From: Xenorhabdus mauleonii
Lineage (GTDB): Bacteria > Pseudomonadota > Gammaproteobacteria > Enterobacterales > Enterobacteriaceae
Direction of reading: 5' to 3'
DNA: 64,000 bases
NCBI RefSeq assembly: GCF_900113945.1
Contig: NZ_FORG01000011.1
Span: 1 to 64,000 of the forward strand
The first letter of the stretch is position 1. Each line of letters starts with the position of its first letter. Shown here piece by piece: positions 17,617 to 25,663 of the stretch. The notes below the pieces were generated by a model. That model was not told the origin of the DNA and ran no database searches. It saw only the letters and a list, made by a program, of their open reading frames with translations. Position numbers and translations under genes: made by a program.

Positions 17617-18876
17617 ATGGCTCAGAACCACAACGACACATCATTAAGCCTTTCCCTGCAAATTGCTGACAAATTTATTATTGAGAATGATTGCTTAACC
17701 ATTGGCGGCATCCCGCTTCCCCGCCTGGCACAACAGGTAGGGCAGACGCCTTTTTTTGCCTATTCTCGTGAGCTCATTAACCGTCAGGCGCAGTTATTAA
17801 GAGCTCATATTCCAGAAAAAGTCAGTATTCACTATGCCATTAAAGCGAACCCGTTTGTTCCCGTCATTCATCACCTATCGCGACTAGTAGAAGGGTTTGA
17901 TGTGGCCTCAGCGAATGAAATGGCGCTGGCATTAAACAGTGGCGTTTCGCCGGAAGATATCAGTTTTGCTGGACCTGGGAAGACGGTAGAAGAACTGCAA
18001 CGTGCTGTGGCAGCACAGGTATTACTAAATGTCGAATCAATCACCGAGTTGCAACGAATTAAAGCTATTGCAGCGGAATACGGTTTCGCAGCGCGCATCT
18101 CACTCCGTATCAACCCGGATTACAACCTCAATTCATCCGGTATGAAAATGGGCGGTGGGCCGCGTCAGTTCGGTATGGATGTGTCCTGTGTACAAGACGC
18201 CATGATGGTGATCCGTGACAACCCTGAACAATTATATTTCGAAGGATTTCAGATCTTTCCCGGCTCGCAAAACTTACGGGCTGATTTCCTGATCGAAGCA
18301 CAGAGCAAGGCGCTAGATCTGGTGATTGAGTTAGCGAAAATAGCGCCCAGCCCAGTACGCCGTTTTAACCTCGGTGGTGGATTTGGTGTGCCTTACTTCC
18401 AGGGGAATAAAGAGCTGGATGTAGCTGCTGTAGGGAAGGCCATGCATGCCCTGGTTGCTAAAGCAGAACAGCATCTGCCGGAGGCGGAAATTATTCTGGA
18501 ACTTGGGCGCTTTCTCGTTGCCCCTGCAGGTATCTATGTAGCGAAGATCATTGACCGTAAGGTCTCGCATGACGTGACTTATCTGGTCGCTGATGGCGGC
18601 ATGAACCACCACCTTGCCGCTTCGGGCAACTTAGGCCAGCTTATCCGCCGAAACTATCCTGCTGTCATCGGTAACAAAGTACAGGGGCAGCAGCGCGAAG
18701 TAGTCAATGTGGTCGGTCCGTTATGCACGCCGCTGGATATTCTGCTGAACCAAGGAGATATCGCTGTAGCAGAACCGGGGGACTATATTGTCATTTTCCA
18801 GTCCGGAGCTTACGGTCTGACCGCCAGCCCGAATGGTTTTCTTAGCCAGAAAATCGCGGCAGAAGTGTTAGTTTGA
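17617..18876 (+). CDS. PLP-dependent fold-III decarboxylase (diaminopimelate/ornithine type)
   Basis: A 419-residue alanine-racemase-fold decarboxylase. The PLP lysine is Lys76 in HYAIKANPF. GFDVASANEM, the glycine-rich phosphate loop FNLGGGFGVPY and the C-terminal GPLCTPLDIL, with the partner-subunit cysteine, are all present. It is closer in style to carrier-linked or exosortase-associated decarboxylases, and to BtrK (glutamyl-ACP decarboxylase of butirosin synthesis), than to housekeeping LysA. This suggests decarboxylation of an amino acid on the cluster's carrier protein, but that is inference. The start has AAGGA 7 bases upstream. It is the last recognisable gene of the cluster. Confidence 0.85.
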   Translation: MAQNHNDTSLSLSLQIADKFIIENDCLTIGGIPLPRLAQQVGQTPFFAYSRELINRQAQLLRAHIPEKVSIHYAIKANPFVPVIHHLSRLVEGFDVASANEMALALNSGVSPEDISFAGPGKTVEELQRAVAAQVLLNVESITELQRIKAIAAEYGFAARISLRINPDYNLNSSGMKMGGGPRQFGMDVSCVQDAMMVIRDNPEQLYFEGFQIFPGSQNLRADFLIEAQSKALDLVIELAKIAPSPVRRFNLGGGFGVPYFQGNKELDVAAVGKAMHALVAKAEQHLPEAEIILELGRFLVAPAGIYVAKIIDRKVSHDVTYLVADGGMNHHLAASGNLGQLIRRNYPAVIGNKVQGQQREVVNVVGPLCTPLDILLNQGDIAVAEPGDYIVIFQSGAYGLTASPNGFLSQKIAAEVLV

Positions 18877-18915
18877 ATTAGGACAAATTTGATTGAACAA
18901 AAGGTGATGATTTTA

Positions 18916-19302
18916 ATGAGTAAATTACTCAGCGGTGTACTTCAGTTTATTAGCCATATCGCTCTATGTACCCTCTTTTCGGGGTATCTTGTTTCTGCCT
19001 GTGCCCAACCCGCTCATGAAGCGGGTTTCCGGCGAGTAAGTACACATCTTGCGGACCATGGCTCCCTGAGTGATTTCCTTCAGCTCCAGCGTCGCAGCGA
19101 TTTGAGCCAGTGGAGGTGTCTGGATTTAGCATACCCCTACATTACCAACCAACTGAGAAAAGAATTGCTTGGTAATACAAACAAACGTGTTACCGATGTC
19201 AATGGACGTGTTCCTTCCGGGCGCCGGGTCAACGACAAACCAAGTTTTATAAAAACTGTACGCATCAATCCCTTGTACTCATTTGCGGACATATCTCGAT
19301 AA
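18916..19302 (+). CDS. Composite ORF: secretion-signal-like start joined to a tail-fibre fragment
   Basis: 128 residues from ATG 18916, which has AGGTG upstream. Residues 1-33 are hydrophobic and end in LVSAC, which fits a lipoprotein signal. The middle is not recognised, and the nucleotides at about 19008-19029 form a GC-rich hairpin. Residues from about 92 on (VTDVNGRVPSGRRVNDKP) are clearly a phage tail-fibre junction motif in the opposite orientation to the copy at 1-110. Similarity stops abruptly after KP. The ORF therefore looks like a fusion created by recombination at the right edge of the cluster insertion, and it may not encode a functional protein. Confidence 0.4.
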   Translation: MSKLLSGVLQFISHIALCTLFSGYLVSACAQPAHEAGFRRVSTHLADHGSLSDFLQLQRRSDLSQWRCLDLAYPYITNQLRKELLGNTNKRVTDVNGRVPSGRRVNDKPSFIKTVRINPLYSFADISR

Positions 19303-19476
19303 AAGGCAACTAATAACAGGCTGTTTTTTTATTCTGTTAACCCGTTTTTATGGTGAAAAAATAGCCTCAAGATGAGGCCATAAAAATAAACACCAACAAG
19401 CACAAAACAAGAACAGATTCACATAACAAATATAAGCATTGGGAAAGAGAAAGGGATTGGATAAATAAAAACAAAA

Positions 19477-19848
19477 AAACCAACAAATAACGTTGGCTTT
19501 CGTGCCAGAGTCACTGATGAATACGTGACGCTCTTAACGCTACCAAGGATACTTTAACGTGGCCACAAATATTTCAGTTAACAACCAACCAATAGAAATT
19601 AACAGAAAGAAACCCAATTAGATTATCCGCTAACTTTAACAAAATCAAACAAAAATTGATAATTAACACATTAAAAATATAGGCATTTATTTTATTAAAA
19701 ATAAATACAGCAATAAAATTGCGGTTTATTTTTAATAAAAAATACCACCCATCAAATTCTTATTTAATTATTTATAAACCCGCTTACCCTGCTAAAAAAG
19801 CATTATTTTCAATTTAAATCCCAAAGAGAAGTTTTGTTATTCTGCCGA
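19477..19848. repeat. Right copy of the 372-bp direct repeat
   Basis: It corresponds to 109-480 at a constant offset of 19,368 and is in the same orientation. It ends 30 bases before the lysis-gene start, so it probably holds the native promoter region of the lysis operon. The 175 bases before it (19303-19476) are AT-rich with no gene. Confidence 0.85.
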
Positions 19849-19878
19849 CATCATGTTTCCAATCGGGGAGAGTGCTCA

Positions 19879-20184
19879 GTGCAACCAGAAACTGAGGCTT
19901 TGGCACTAGCGATTGCCTTTTCTGTGTTCAGCGGCATTGGCGTCTATCTGCAAGGGATCCGTGAAAAACGGATTTCTGGCCATGCTATGGATTTGCTGAC
20001 TGAACTCATCATGTCAGTCAGTGCGGGGCTTGTCGCTTATTACCTCGCGCAGCACCAACAATGGGATGACCCTCTGATGTTTATCGCGGTCATCGGTGCC
20101 AGCAATAACGGGCAAGAACTGCTGACCGGCATAAGAAATAAATTAGTTCAACTATTTGATTACGCATTTGGGAGTAAAAAATGA
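19879..20184 (+). CDS. lydA: Phage holin, LydA-like
   Basis: 101 residues from GTG 19879, chosen because GGGGAG lies about 8 bases upstream and because the longer in-frame extension has no similarity to holins. The protein has a first hydrophobic segment (LALAIAFSVFSGIGVYL), a basic stretch and a second hydrophobic region (ELIMSVSAGLVAYYLA, then PLMFIAVIGAS), typical of small phage holins that permeabilise the inner membrane at the end of infection. P1 has its LydA holin in a similar place, next to an antiholin and the DarA-type operon. Assignment to LydA rests on size, hydropathy and gene order. Confidence 0.65.
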   Translation: MQPETEALALAIAFSVFSGIGVYLQGIREKRISGHAMDLLTELIMSVSAGLVAYYLAQHQQWDDPLMFIAVIGASNNGQELLTGIRNKLVQLFDYAFGSKK

Positions 20185-20612
20185 TGTTAACGCCGTCTGT
20201 GATCACAACGGCCTCACTGGCTTTGGCCGTCATTGACCGGATTTTTCTGCAACGAAAGCAAGTCATTATCCTGAACCTTGGCGATTTGATTGATCGCGGC
20301 CGTGCCATTGCTTTTCCTGTCATGTTCGAAAACAAAGTGAAGCATTTAAAAGGTGCATTAATCGAGTATTGGCTGCGCGACACCAATAACCCCACCACCG
20401 TGATAAACGGCAAGGCACGCACCTTGGACATCTCGAAAAAAGGCGTAAACGAGGAATACCTGCTGATTGATAAAAAACACCTGACGTCAGGCGCGTGGGA
20501 GTTGCACGTCCGCGTCACGCACGGTAACTGCCGCTGGAACCCGTTATACCGGCTTTTTCCCGTGCAAAGTCACCGCCAAAAATCGTGTTCAATTCAATTA
20601 AGGGATGTGTAA
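20181..20612 (+). CDS. LydB-like candidate (putative antiholin)
   Basis: 143 residues. It overlaps the holin gene by 4 bases (ATGA) and the next gene by 1 base (TAATG). An N-terminal hydrophobic segment (VITTASLALAVIDRIFL) precedes a soluble basic domain with no recognised motif. P1 LydB, the protein that delays lysis by LydA, is of nearly the same length and follows lydA, so a LydB-like role is proposed from position and size. I could not confirm sequence homology. Confidence 0.45.
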   Translation: MMLTPSVITTASLALAVIDRIFLQRKQVIILNLGDLIDRGRAIAFPVMFENKVKHLKGALIEYWLRDTNNPTTVINGKARTLDISKKGVNEEYLLIDKKHLTSGAWELHVRVTHGNCRWNPLYRLFPVQSHRQKSCSIQLRDV

Positions 20613-21265
20613 TGGCGCTCAACCTAATGTCCCAGAACGGGAAGAAATACACGGTACTCAACTATGACCAGCTGAATGAGAAGGGGTTGAAAAAACTGAC
20701 CACCGCCCTTGCCAGTACCGATTGCAAGATAGTGAAACTGGTGCCCGCAGACACCGCCCGAAAGAAAGACGGTATTCCCACCAAAACATTTTCATTGCAT
20801 GCCGAAGACGGGCAAGAAATGGCCATCCAAGTCAATAATACGGGCGACATTTCCGCCGTGAAGCTAAACGGAAAAATCATCCCCTTCACCTCTCCCAGCA
20901 CCCTCCCCGATTTGGCACGCCAAATAGCCGCGGCATTCAAGGCCGCCGCCCCGGCATTCGCCAGTTCGTTAGCCAAAAAGCTGGCAAGGGCAAACCGGGA
21001 CGACGCCAAAAAAAGTCAGGCACTGGCAGTAAAATCCAATGCACAGCGTTTGCAGGAGGCAAAAGAGAAGACCAGTCGTTTTGAAGCCGATATCGCGCAA
21101 TTAAATACGGCTCTTTCTGACCATCAAAACACCCTTTCAACGAGGCAATCTGACCTCGAAAATACCCGTACTGCCCTTAAAGTAGAGCAAGCCACCACCC
21201 GGCAGCTGAAAGAAGAAATACACCACCGAGGACGGGAAATCGCGACAGAGAAGGGGGAGCGATGA
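20612..21265 (+). CDS. DarA/Hdf-type internal head protein candidate
   Basis: 217 residues from ATG 20612, which overlaps the previous stop. An N-terminal beta-rich domain of about 90 residues begins MALNLMSQNGKKYTVLNYDQ and resembles, from memory, the defence-against-restriction (DarA N-terminal) domain of P1 head proteins. It is followed by an Ala-rich helix and a coiled coil at about residues 135-215. In P1, Hdf and DarA are internal head proteins that enter the cell with the DNA and counter type I restriction; the operon order here (holin, antiholin, then this) fits. Homology is unverified. Confidence 0.45.
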   Translation: MALNLMSQNGKKYTVLNYDQLNEKGLKKLTTALASTDCKIVKLVPADTARKKDGIPTKTFSLHAEDGQEMAIQVNNTGDISAVKLNGKIIPFTSPSTLPDLARQIAAAFKAAAPAFASSLAKKLARANRDDAKKSQALAVKSNAQRLQEAKEKTSRFEADIAQLNTALSDHQNTLSTRQSDLENTRTALKVEQATTRQLKEEIHHRGREIATEKGER

Positions 21266-22428
21266 TAACTGACTATTCCGTAAAAAAGGCCATCCGTGTT
21301 ATCGATAAAATGGATTTTATGCTCAGCATCCCCACCGACATCCAGTTCAATGCGCTTTTCGAAGGCCGCGGAGCTGACCTGATGCTGGAAAGCGTCTCCC
21401 TGGATGAAATCGAGCAGGTTTATTTAGGCCAGGAATGCGTATCAAGTGATACCGCCATGTTTGAGAGCATTACGACGACCAGGATACGTTTATCCCAGAC
21501 GATGAGGGCGTTTGTGCGCAAACTGAACCAGGGCTTGTCGGGCACGGGGATTTTAGCCGGGACAAACGATAGCGGGAACACGGACAACAGTATGCCGTCA
21601 ATTGGCGGGGCTGAAATTGGCCGCGTGCGTAAGGTCGGAATGATCCCGGTGATGGCCGCTAAAATCCCCCTGTCAGACGGTCAAAGCGTCTCGATTATTC
21701 TCCATAGCCCAACCAGCGACAATGGACGCATCCAGAATAATGACGTGTTGACAGCATTCCGGTTTTTGCTGAACAAGCGTGATGTCTCTCATGTTATCGC
21801 GCCCATGAACGGCCGCGATATTTCACTCCCCCAAGTGTGCCAGTCTCTGTCCAACCTGATTGAACGCAACTCAGGTAAGTTTCAACGACAGGCTGCCAAC
21901 GCCGCCAAATTAAGAGCAGACATTGAGGCCGAACTGGAACGGGCTGAGGCACTGGAAAAGCAAAAAGTTGAATTGATTGAAAAGGGGGATCAGCTGCAAC
22001 GGGGCATAGAGATAAAACAATCTGAACACGCCAACCTGCGAAGACGCTTATCTCAGCAAATTGCTATCAACGATAAGTTACGCAGCCAGTTAGCGCCATT
22101 GAAAAACCAACAGACAAGTCCAACAACCCCCGTAGATAACGACACTACGGACATTTCTGTGAATGATATTGGTAACACAGAGAATGAACTTAACGCAGTG
22201 GATAAAGCGGCGTCAGACGCTATCACTTTCCTGCAATCAATACTGAGTCTTGAGAGTAACAATATTCAGGAGCTTACCGGCGTTCGGGCAAAAACCCGTG
22301 AAGCCATTTCTGCCCTCAACGCGGCCACTGTTTACGAAGAAAACGCAGGACTTGTCGCTGATGCGGTGAACCATCTGTCAGGGCTTCTGGTAGCCATCGC
22401 CAAATCCGCAATGGCCGGAGGTAAATAA
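21262..22428 (+). CDS. DarA-operon-type protein with coiled coil
   Basis: 388 residues, overlapping the previous gene by 4 bases. An N-terminal globular half carries a conserved-looking segment, VGMIPVMAAKIPLSDGQSVS, then FRFLLNKRDVSHVIAPMNGR. Residues about 205-280 form a strong coiled coil (repeated Glu/Leu/Lys heptads), and the C-terminus is again helical. No catalytic motif is visible. Operon position suggests an injected head or defence protein of the kind P1 makes from its darA operon (DdrA/DdrB), or a structural partner. The function is not established. Confidence 0.4.
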   Translation: MITDYSVKKAIRVIDKMDFMLSIPTDIQFNALFEGRGADLMLESVSLDEIEQVYLGQECVSSDTAMFESITTTRIRLSQTMRAFVRKLNQGLSGTGILAGTNDSGNTDNSMPSIGGAEIGRVRKVGMIPVMAAKIPLSDGQSVSIILHSPTSDNGRIQNNDVLTAFRFLLNKRDVSHVIAPMNGRDISLPQVCQSLSNLIERNSGKFQRQAANAAKLRADIEAELERAEALEKQKVELIEKGDQLQRGIEIKQSEHANLRRRLSQQIAINDKLRSQLAPLKNQQTSPTTPVDNDTTDISVNDIGNTENELNAVDKAASDAITFLQSILSLESNNIQELTGVRAKTREAISALNAATVYEENAGLVADAVNHLSGLLVAIAKSAMAGGK

Positions 22429-22429
22429 C

Positions 22430-22813
22430 ATGACATTATCCCCGCTTGAGATTTTAGACCTTCAGGATCGACTGTCAGATCGGTTAGGCGAACTGGTGAC
22501 AGCTGACCCGCTCACTCAGCTCGATATCCAGGATGAGATCACTGCCATCATGGAGAAATTAGGCTACGGCATGGTACTGGTGTCTACGGAGAAAATCGAC
22601 GAAACGGAGCCAGTTCAAGAACAAACGAACACAGATATTCCCCAGATAGTGGCTGATTATCTGGCTGGAGAATACGTTACACGAAATACCGATGAATTTA
22701 TCACTATTCTGGAAAGCCTTGAGCCTTATGTATCGACATACATCACCATGCCCCAAATTTGCGATGGGGCAGGTAGTTGGTGGGAAAAAACAGGCAAACA
22801 GTTAACTGCGTGA
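22430..22813 (+). CDS. Hypothetical phage protein
   Basis: 127 residues, acidic, starting 1 base after the upstream stop and clearly in the same operon. The N-terminal 50 residues are helical (ILDLQDRLSDRLGELVTAD), followed by a Glu/Gln-rich linker and a second helical part. No family was recognised. Its place between the coiled-coil protein and the endolysin gene suggests a late function. Confidence 0.5.
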   Translation: MTLSPLEILDLQDRLSDRLGELVTADPLTQLDIQDEITAIMEKLGYGMVLVSTEKIDETEPVQEQTNTDIPQIVADYLAGEYVTRNTDEFITILESLEPYVSTYITMPQICDGAGSWWEKTGKQLTA

Positions 22814-22827
22814 CGATGGAATGAAAT

Positions 22828-23331
22828 ATGACAGTGGAAAATGTCAGTAAAGAATGCGATCCGAAATGGATCGAAGAAGGGTACAAGTATATTGGGGTGC
22901 ATGAAATCAAGGGCGAGTCGCATCATCCCAATATCTTGCAATGGTGGAAAGACATTAAACGCGGTGGAATCCGTGATGATGAAACGCCCTGGTGTGCAGC
23001 CTATGTGGGGGCTATGTTGGAACGCGCCGGTATCCGATCAACCCGATTTGAATCTGCCAAGTCTTATCTTGATTGGGGAATGCCCTTAAAAGAGCCTCAT
23101 TATGGCTGTGTAGCCGTTTTCTCTCGTACAGGTGGGGGGCACGTTGGTTTTGTAGTTGGAGTGGCTGAAAATGGCGATGTGATGGTTTTAGGCGGTAATC
23201 AGTCTGATGAAGTGAACATTCGATCATTTCCGCGATCAAGGGTGTCAGGTTATCGATGGCCGCCGAATGAGCCATTAAGTGGTAGACCGCTTTCTTTGAT
23301 GGTTGCTTGTCGAGCAAAAAATGAGAAATGA
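22828..23331 (+). CDS. TIGR02594/CHAP-like peptidoglycan hydrolase (endolysin candidate)
   Basis: 167 residues. An N-terminal segment, ECDPKWIEEGYKYIGVHEIK, and the catalytic features Cys56 in TPWCAAYVGAMLE, His105 in GGGHVGFVVG and Asn in LGGNQSDEVNI give the Cys-His-Asn order of NlpC/P60/CHAP-type amidases of the TIGR02594 group. No signal peptide is seen, so a holin would release it, and one is encoded upstream in the same operon. A strong terminator follows. A degraded second copy of this gene lies at 24917-25290. Confidence 0.75.
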   Translation: MTVENVSKECDPKWIEEGYKYIGVHEIKGESHHPNILQWWKDIKRGGIRDDETPWCAAYVGAMLERAGIRSTRFESAKSYLDWGMPLKEPHYGCVAVFSRTGGGHVGFVVGVAENGDVMVLGGNQSDEVNIRSFPRSRVSGYRWPPNEPLSGRPLSLMVACRAKNEK

Positions 23332-23542
23332 TATTGTTATTTTGGATCAAAGATAGGATCTTATTCATATGGTACGGTTTTTTACAGCATAGAAACGATT
23401 ATGAGCGATTTTTGTTGATATGATGATAAAACATACCTACAAATTAAAATCTCCCACAGTGCTCTATAGTTAGTTTTAAAGTGTATCTATCCAGCAACAG
23501 ACAATGCATTGGTCAAACAAATTTTTATATTTAATTAACATT

Positions 23543-23584
23543 AAGCAAAGGCGGTGAAACCGTCTTTGCTTGTTTTTTTTTTTG
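23543..23584 (+). terminator. Strong rho-independent terminator of the lysis operon
   Basis: AAGCAAAGGCGGT pairs with ACCGTCTTTGCTT, with one mismatch, around a GAA loop and runs into a long T tract. It ends the plus-strand lysis operon. The rest of 23332-23786 is AT-rich and holds nothing else recognisable. Confidence 0.85.
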
Positions 23585-23786
23585 TTTTTGTTCTATTTCA
23601 TTTTCTTTTTGATTCAAAAATCAATTAATTTTAAATCTTAAAAAACACTATATGTGGGCAGTTTTATTATGGATAAAATAAGCTACACAGACTTTTTTAT
23701 CTTGCAGAGCCATCATCAGAGTAGTCTCGCCTTTTAAAACTAACAGGATAGATTCGGTGCGATCACGAATTCGATAGTCACATGAG

Positions 23787-24572
23787 TTATTCAAATGGAG
23801 GAGTATCTAACTCATGTCCGTTGCGGAATGATACCGCTTTAGTATTTTTATTATCTTCGGTTTTGCGTTTGAATATGCAAGTAGTTGCTTGATTTTCTAT
23901 CTTGACAACAGCTCGATTAAACGCCTCTTTTCTTTCCGTAAATTCTTTTGGAAAACCTTTGTCTTTATATTTGTCTTCATATCCAAAAAAAAATTGGTGT
24001 ATATGATCAGTATAAAACTGACTATATGTAATCTGTTTATTATGTTCATAAAACCTAACGTTAAATTCTTTTTTTTCTTTTTCATACAGAGTCGTTCTAT
24101 TGTTTAACACTCCTTTGTATCCTTGGATTATAATACTTGGCATGAGTTTAGATAGCTCTTTAGCAAGAGAATATACTTTTTCCAAATTTTCATAATCTTC
24201 AGTTTTTGTATTATCTGGTGCTGATGTTGATTTTTTTTGCTCCAGCATTTTTTTAATTTTTTCTTTATCTTCTAAATCATCAGCTGAATGGCAACTGGCT
24301 AAACGAATATATTTGTAGTCATTTAATGTCCTTCCATCTGAAAGATAGTTTCTCTCTATTATATCCATTAGTTCTGATGCTGTTATCCATTCGTATATTC
24401 TAGGGCGAAGTGGCGCTATTGGATCATTGGGATAATTTTTGTTATATGTTTTTAAAGTTAAATGCCCATAATTTCCATGGGAGTGTATATTAAGACGCAA
24501 TTCATCGTTGAAATAATCTTCAAAAGCAAGGAGTTGCTTATCAATTATTTTAAGATATCTTATTTTACTCAT
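23787..24572 (-). CDS. Clan CD (caspase-fold, C80-like) cysteine peptidase candidate
   Basis: 261 residues, very AT-rich. The pattern LRLNIHSHG (His32) followed about 60 residues later by YIRLASCHSADD (Cys94) and then IIIQGYKGVL fits the His-Gly and hydrophobic-strand-Cys signatures of clan CD peptidases, especially the C80 cysteine-protease domain of MARTX and Mcf-type toxins. The C-terminal half is charged and not recognised. The protein is a shorter relative of the one encoded at 41323. It is a lone domain, so it may be an effector, a toxin fragment or a regulator. It sits between the endolysin gene and its decayed copy, so it arrived as cargo. Confidence 0.5.
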   Translation of the reverse strand: MSKIRYLKIIDKQLLAFEDYFNDELRLNIHSHGNYGHLTLKTYNKNYPNDPIAPLRPRIYEWITASELMDIIERNYLSDGRTLNDYKYIRLASCHSADDLEDKEKIKKMLEQKKSTSAPDNTKTEDYENLEKVYSLAKELSKLMPSIIIQGYKGVLNNRTTLYEKEKKEFNVRFYEHNKQITYSQFYTDHIHQFFFGYEDKYKDKGFPKEFTERKEAFNRAVVKIENQATTCIFKRKTEDNKNTKAVSFRNGHELDTPPFE

Positions 24573-24916
24573 AATAAAAAACCTCGAATAATTTAATCTG
24601 TTGTCAATTAGTGATTTCTAATTTACTACACATAGATAATATTAATTTAATTATTATAGTTTATAACTATATATGAAATATAAATGTTTATTAAACATGC
24701 ATAATATATGCCCAAATTTTTTCTTGAATTTGATATATTTTTTTATATATACGATAAGGCATATGGTTGAAAAATTGGAATAAATTGAGATTTTTTAAAA
24801 CTTGGATAACATAAATATATTTTAGAATGGAAGAAGGGTGTATATCGCTCTTGAAGATTCTAATATGAGAAAAACCATAAGGTAGATAACGGATGCTTAG
24901 GGTTTTACCGTATTAT

Positions 24917-25290
24917 TAACAATGGTGGAAGGACATCAAACGGGGTGGTATACGTGATGATGAAACACCTTGGTGTGCTGCCCATGCGGGGGCTATGTTG
25001 GAACGCGCTGATAACCGTTCAACCCAATTTGAATCTGCCAAGTCTTATCTTGATTGGGGAATGCCCTTAAAAGAGCCTCATTACGACTGTGTAGCCGTTT
25101 TCTCCTGTACAGGCGTTTCGTTGGTTTTGTAGTTAGTGTGGCTGAGAATGGCGATGTGATGGTTTTAGGCGGTAATCAGTCTGATGGAGTTAATATTCGA
25201 TCATTTCTGTGAGCAAAGGTGTCTAGTCATCGATGACCTTCTAATCAACCATTTAATAACATTTCATTTTCTTTGATGGAAGCTAAGCAT
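24917..25290 (+). pseudogene. Decayed duplicate of the TIGR02594 endolysin gene
   Basis: From WWKDIKRGGIRDDETPWCAA onward, the translation repeats residues 39 to about 100 of the intact protein at 22828 with few changes. A deletion near the GGGHVG motif then shifts the frame and causes a stop, and nucleotide similarity fades out near 25290. The first 38 codons are missing. The offset between copies is 1,981 bases. Together the copies bracket the caspase-like gene. Confidence 0.85.
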
Positions 25291-25391
25291 TCTGAAAATG
25301 CTGTGTAAGAAGAATATTTTTCTTAAAACTTATTAGATGACCGTTCACTTAATGTTCACTTGCGAGCGTTTTAATAAGAGCTAAATAAAAG

Positions 25392-25612
25392 TTATCCACA
25401 TATCCTATAATTAGATCCTTAATAGATCCTAATATGATCCTAATATAAACCCAACTGATCCCCGATCATCGCAGGCCAGATATAACAAGGCCTTCAGGCG
25501 ATCAGGGTGTGTTGAAACGGGAAAAAGGTGTGTTGAAACGGGAAAAAGGTGTGTCCAAAAGGGATAAAGGTGGGTAGTATTGGGAATACAGGTGTGTCGA
25601 AGTGGGAACCGC
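25392..25612 (+). other. oriR: P1-type replication origin (oriR)
   Basis: In order: a perfect DnaA box TTATCCACA (25392-25400); a cluster of five GATC sites (25414, 25425, 25436, 25457, 25464), most in the context AGATCCT or TGATCC; and five tandem iterons, 25506, 25527, 25548, 25569 and 25591, of about 21 bp with consensus GGTGTGTTGAAACGGGAAAA. P1 oriR has the same order (DnaA boxes, Dam-methylated heptamers, five RepA iterons, then repA). Dam methylation and DnaA are therefore expected to control initiation. Confidence 0.9.
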
Positions 25613-25663
25613 CGGGAGTTATTCATTATTAATTAAATTGAATATCAAATATGGTTTAACTAT

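Noticed and set aside
1563-18876. Modular NRPS or PKS
   Set aside because: All catalytic units are separate proteins. There are no condensation domains, no modular ketosynthases and no terminal thioesterase module.
18950-19132. 60-residue minus-strand ORF opposite the composite ORF
   Set aside because: No ribosome binding site or family was recognised, and it spans a hairpin.
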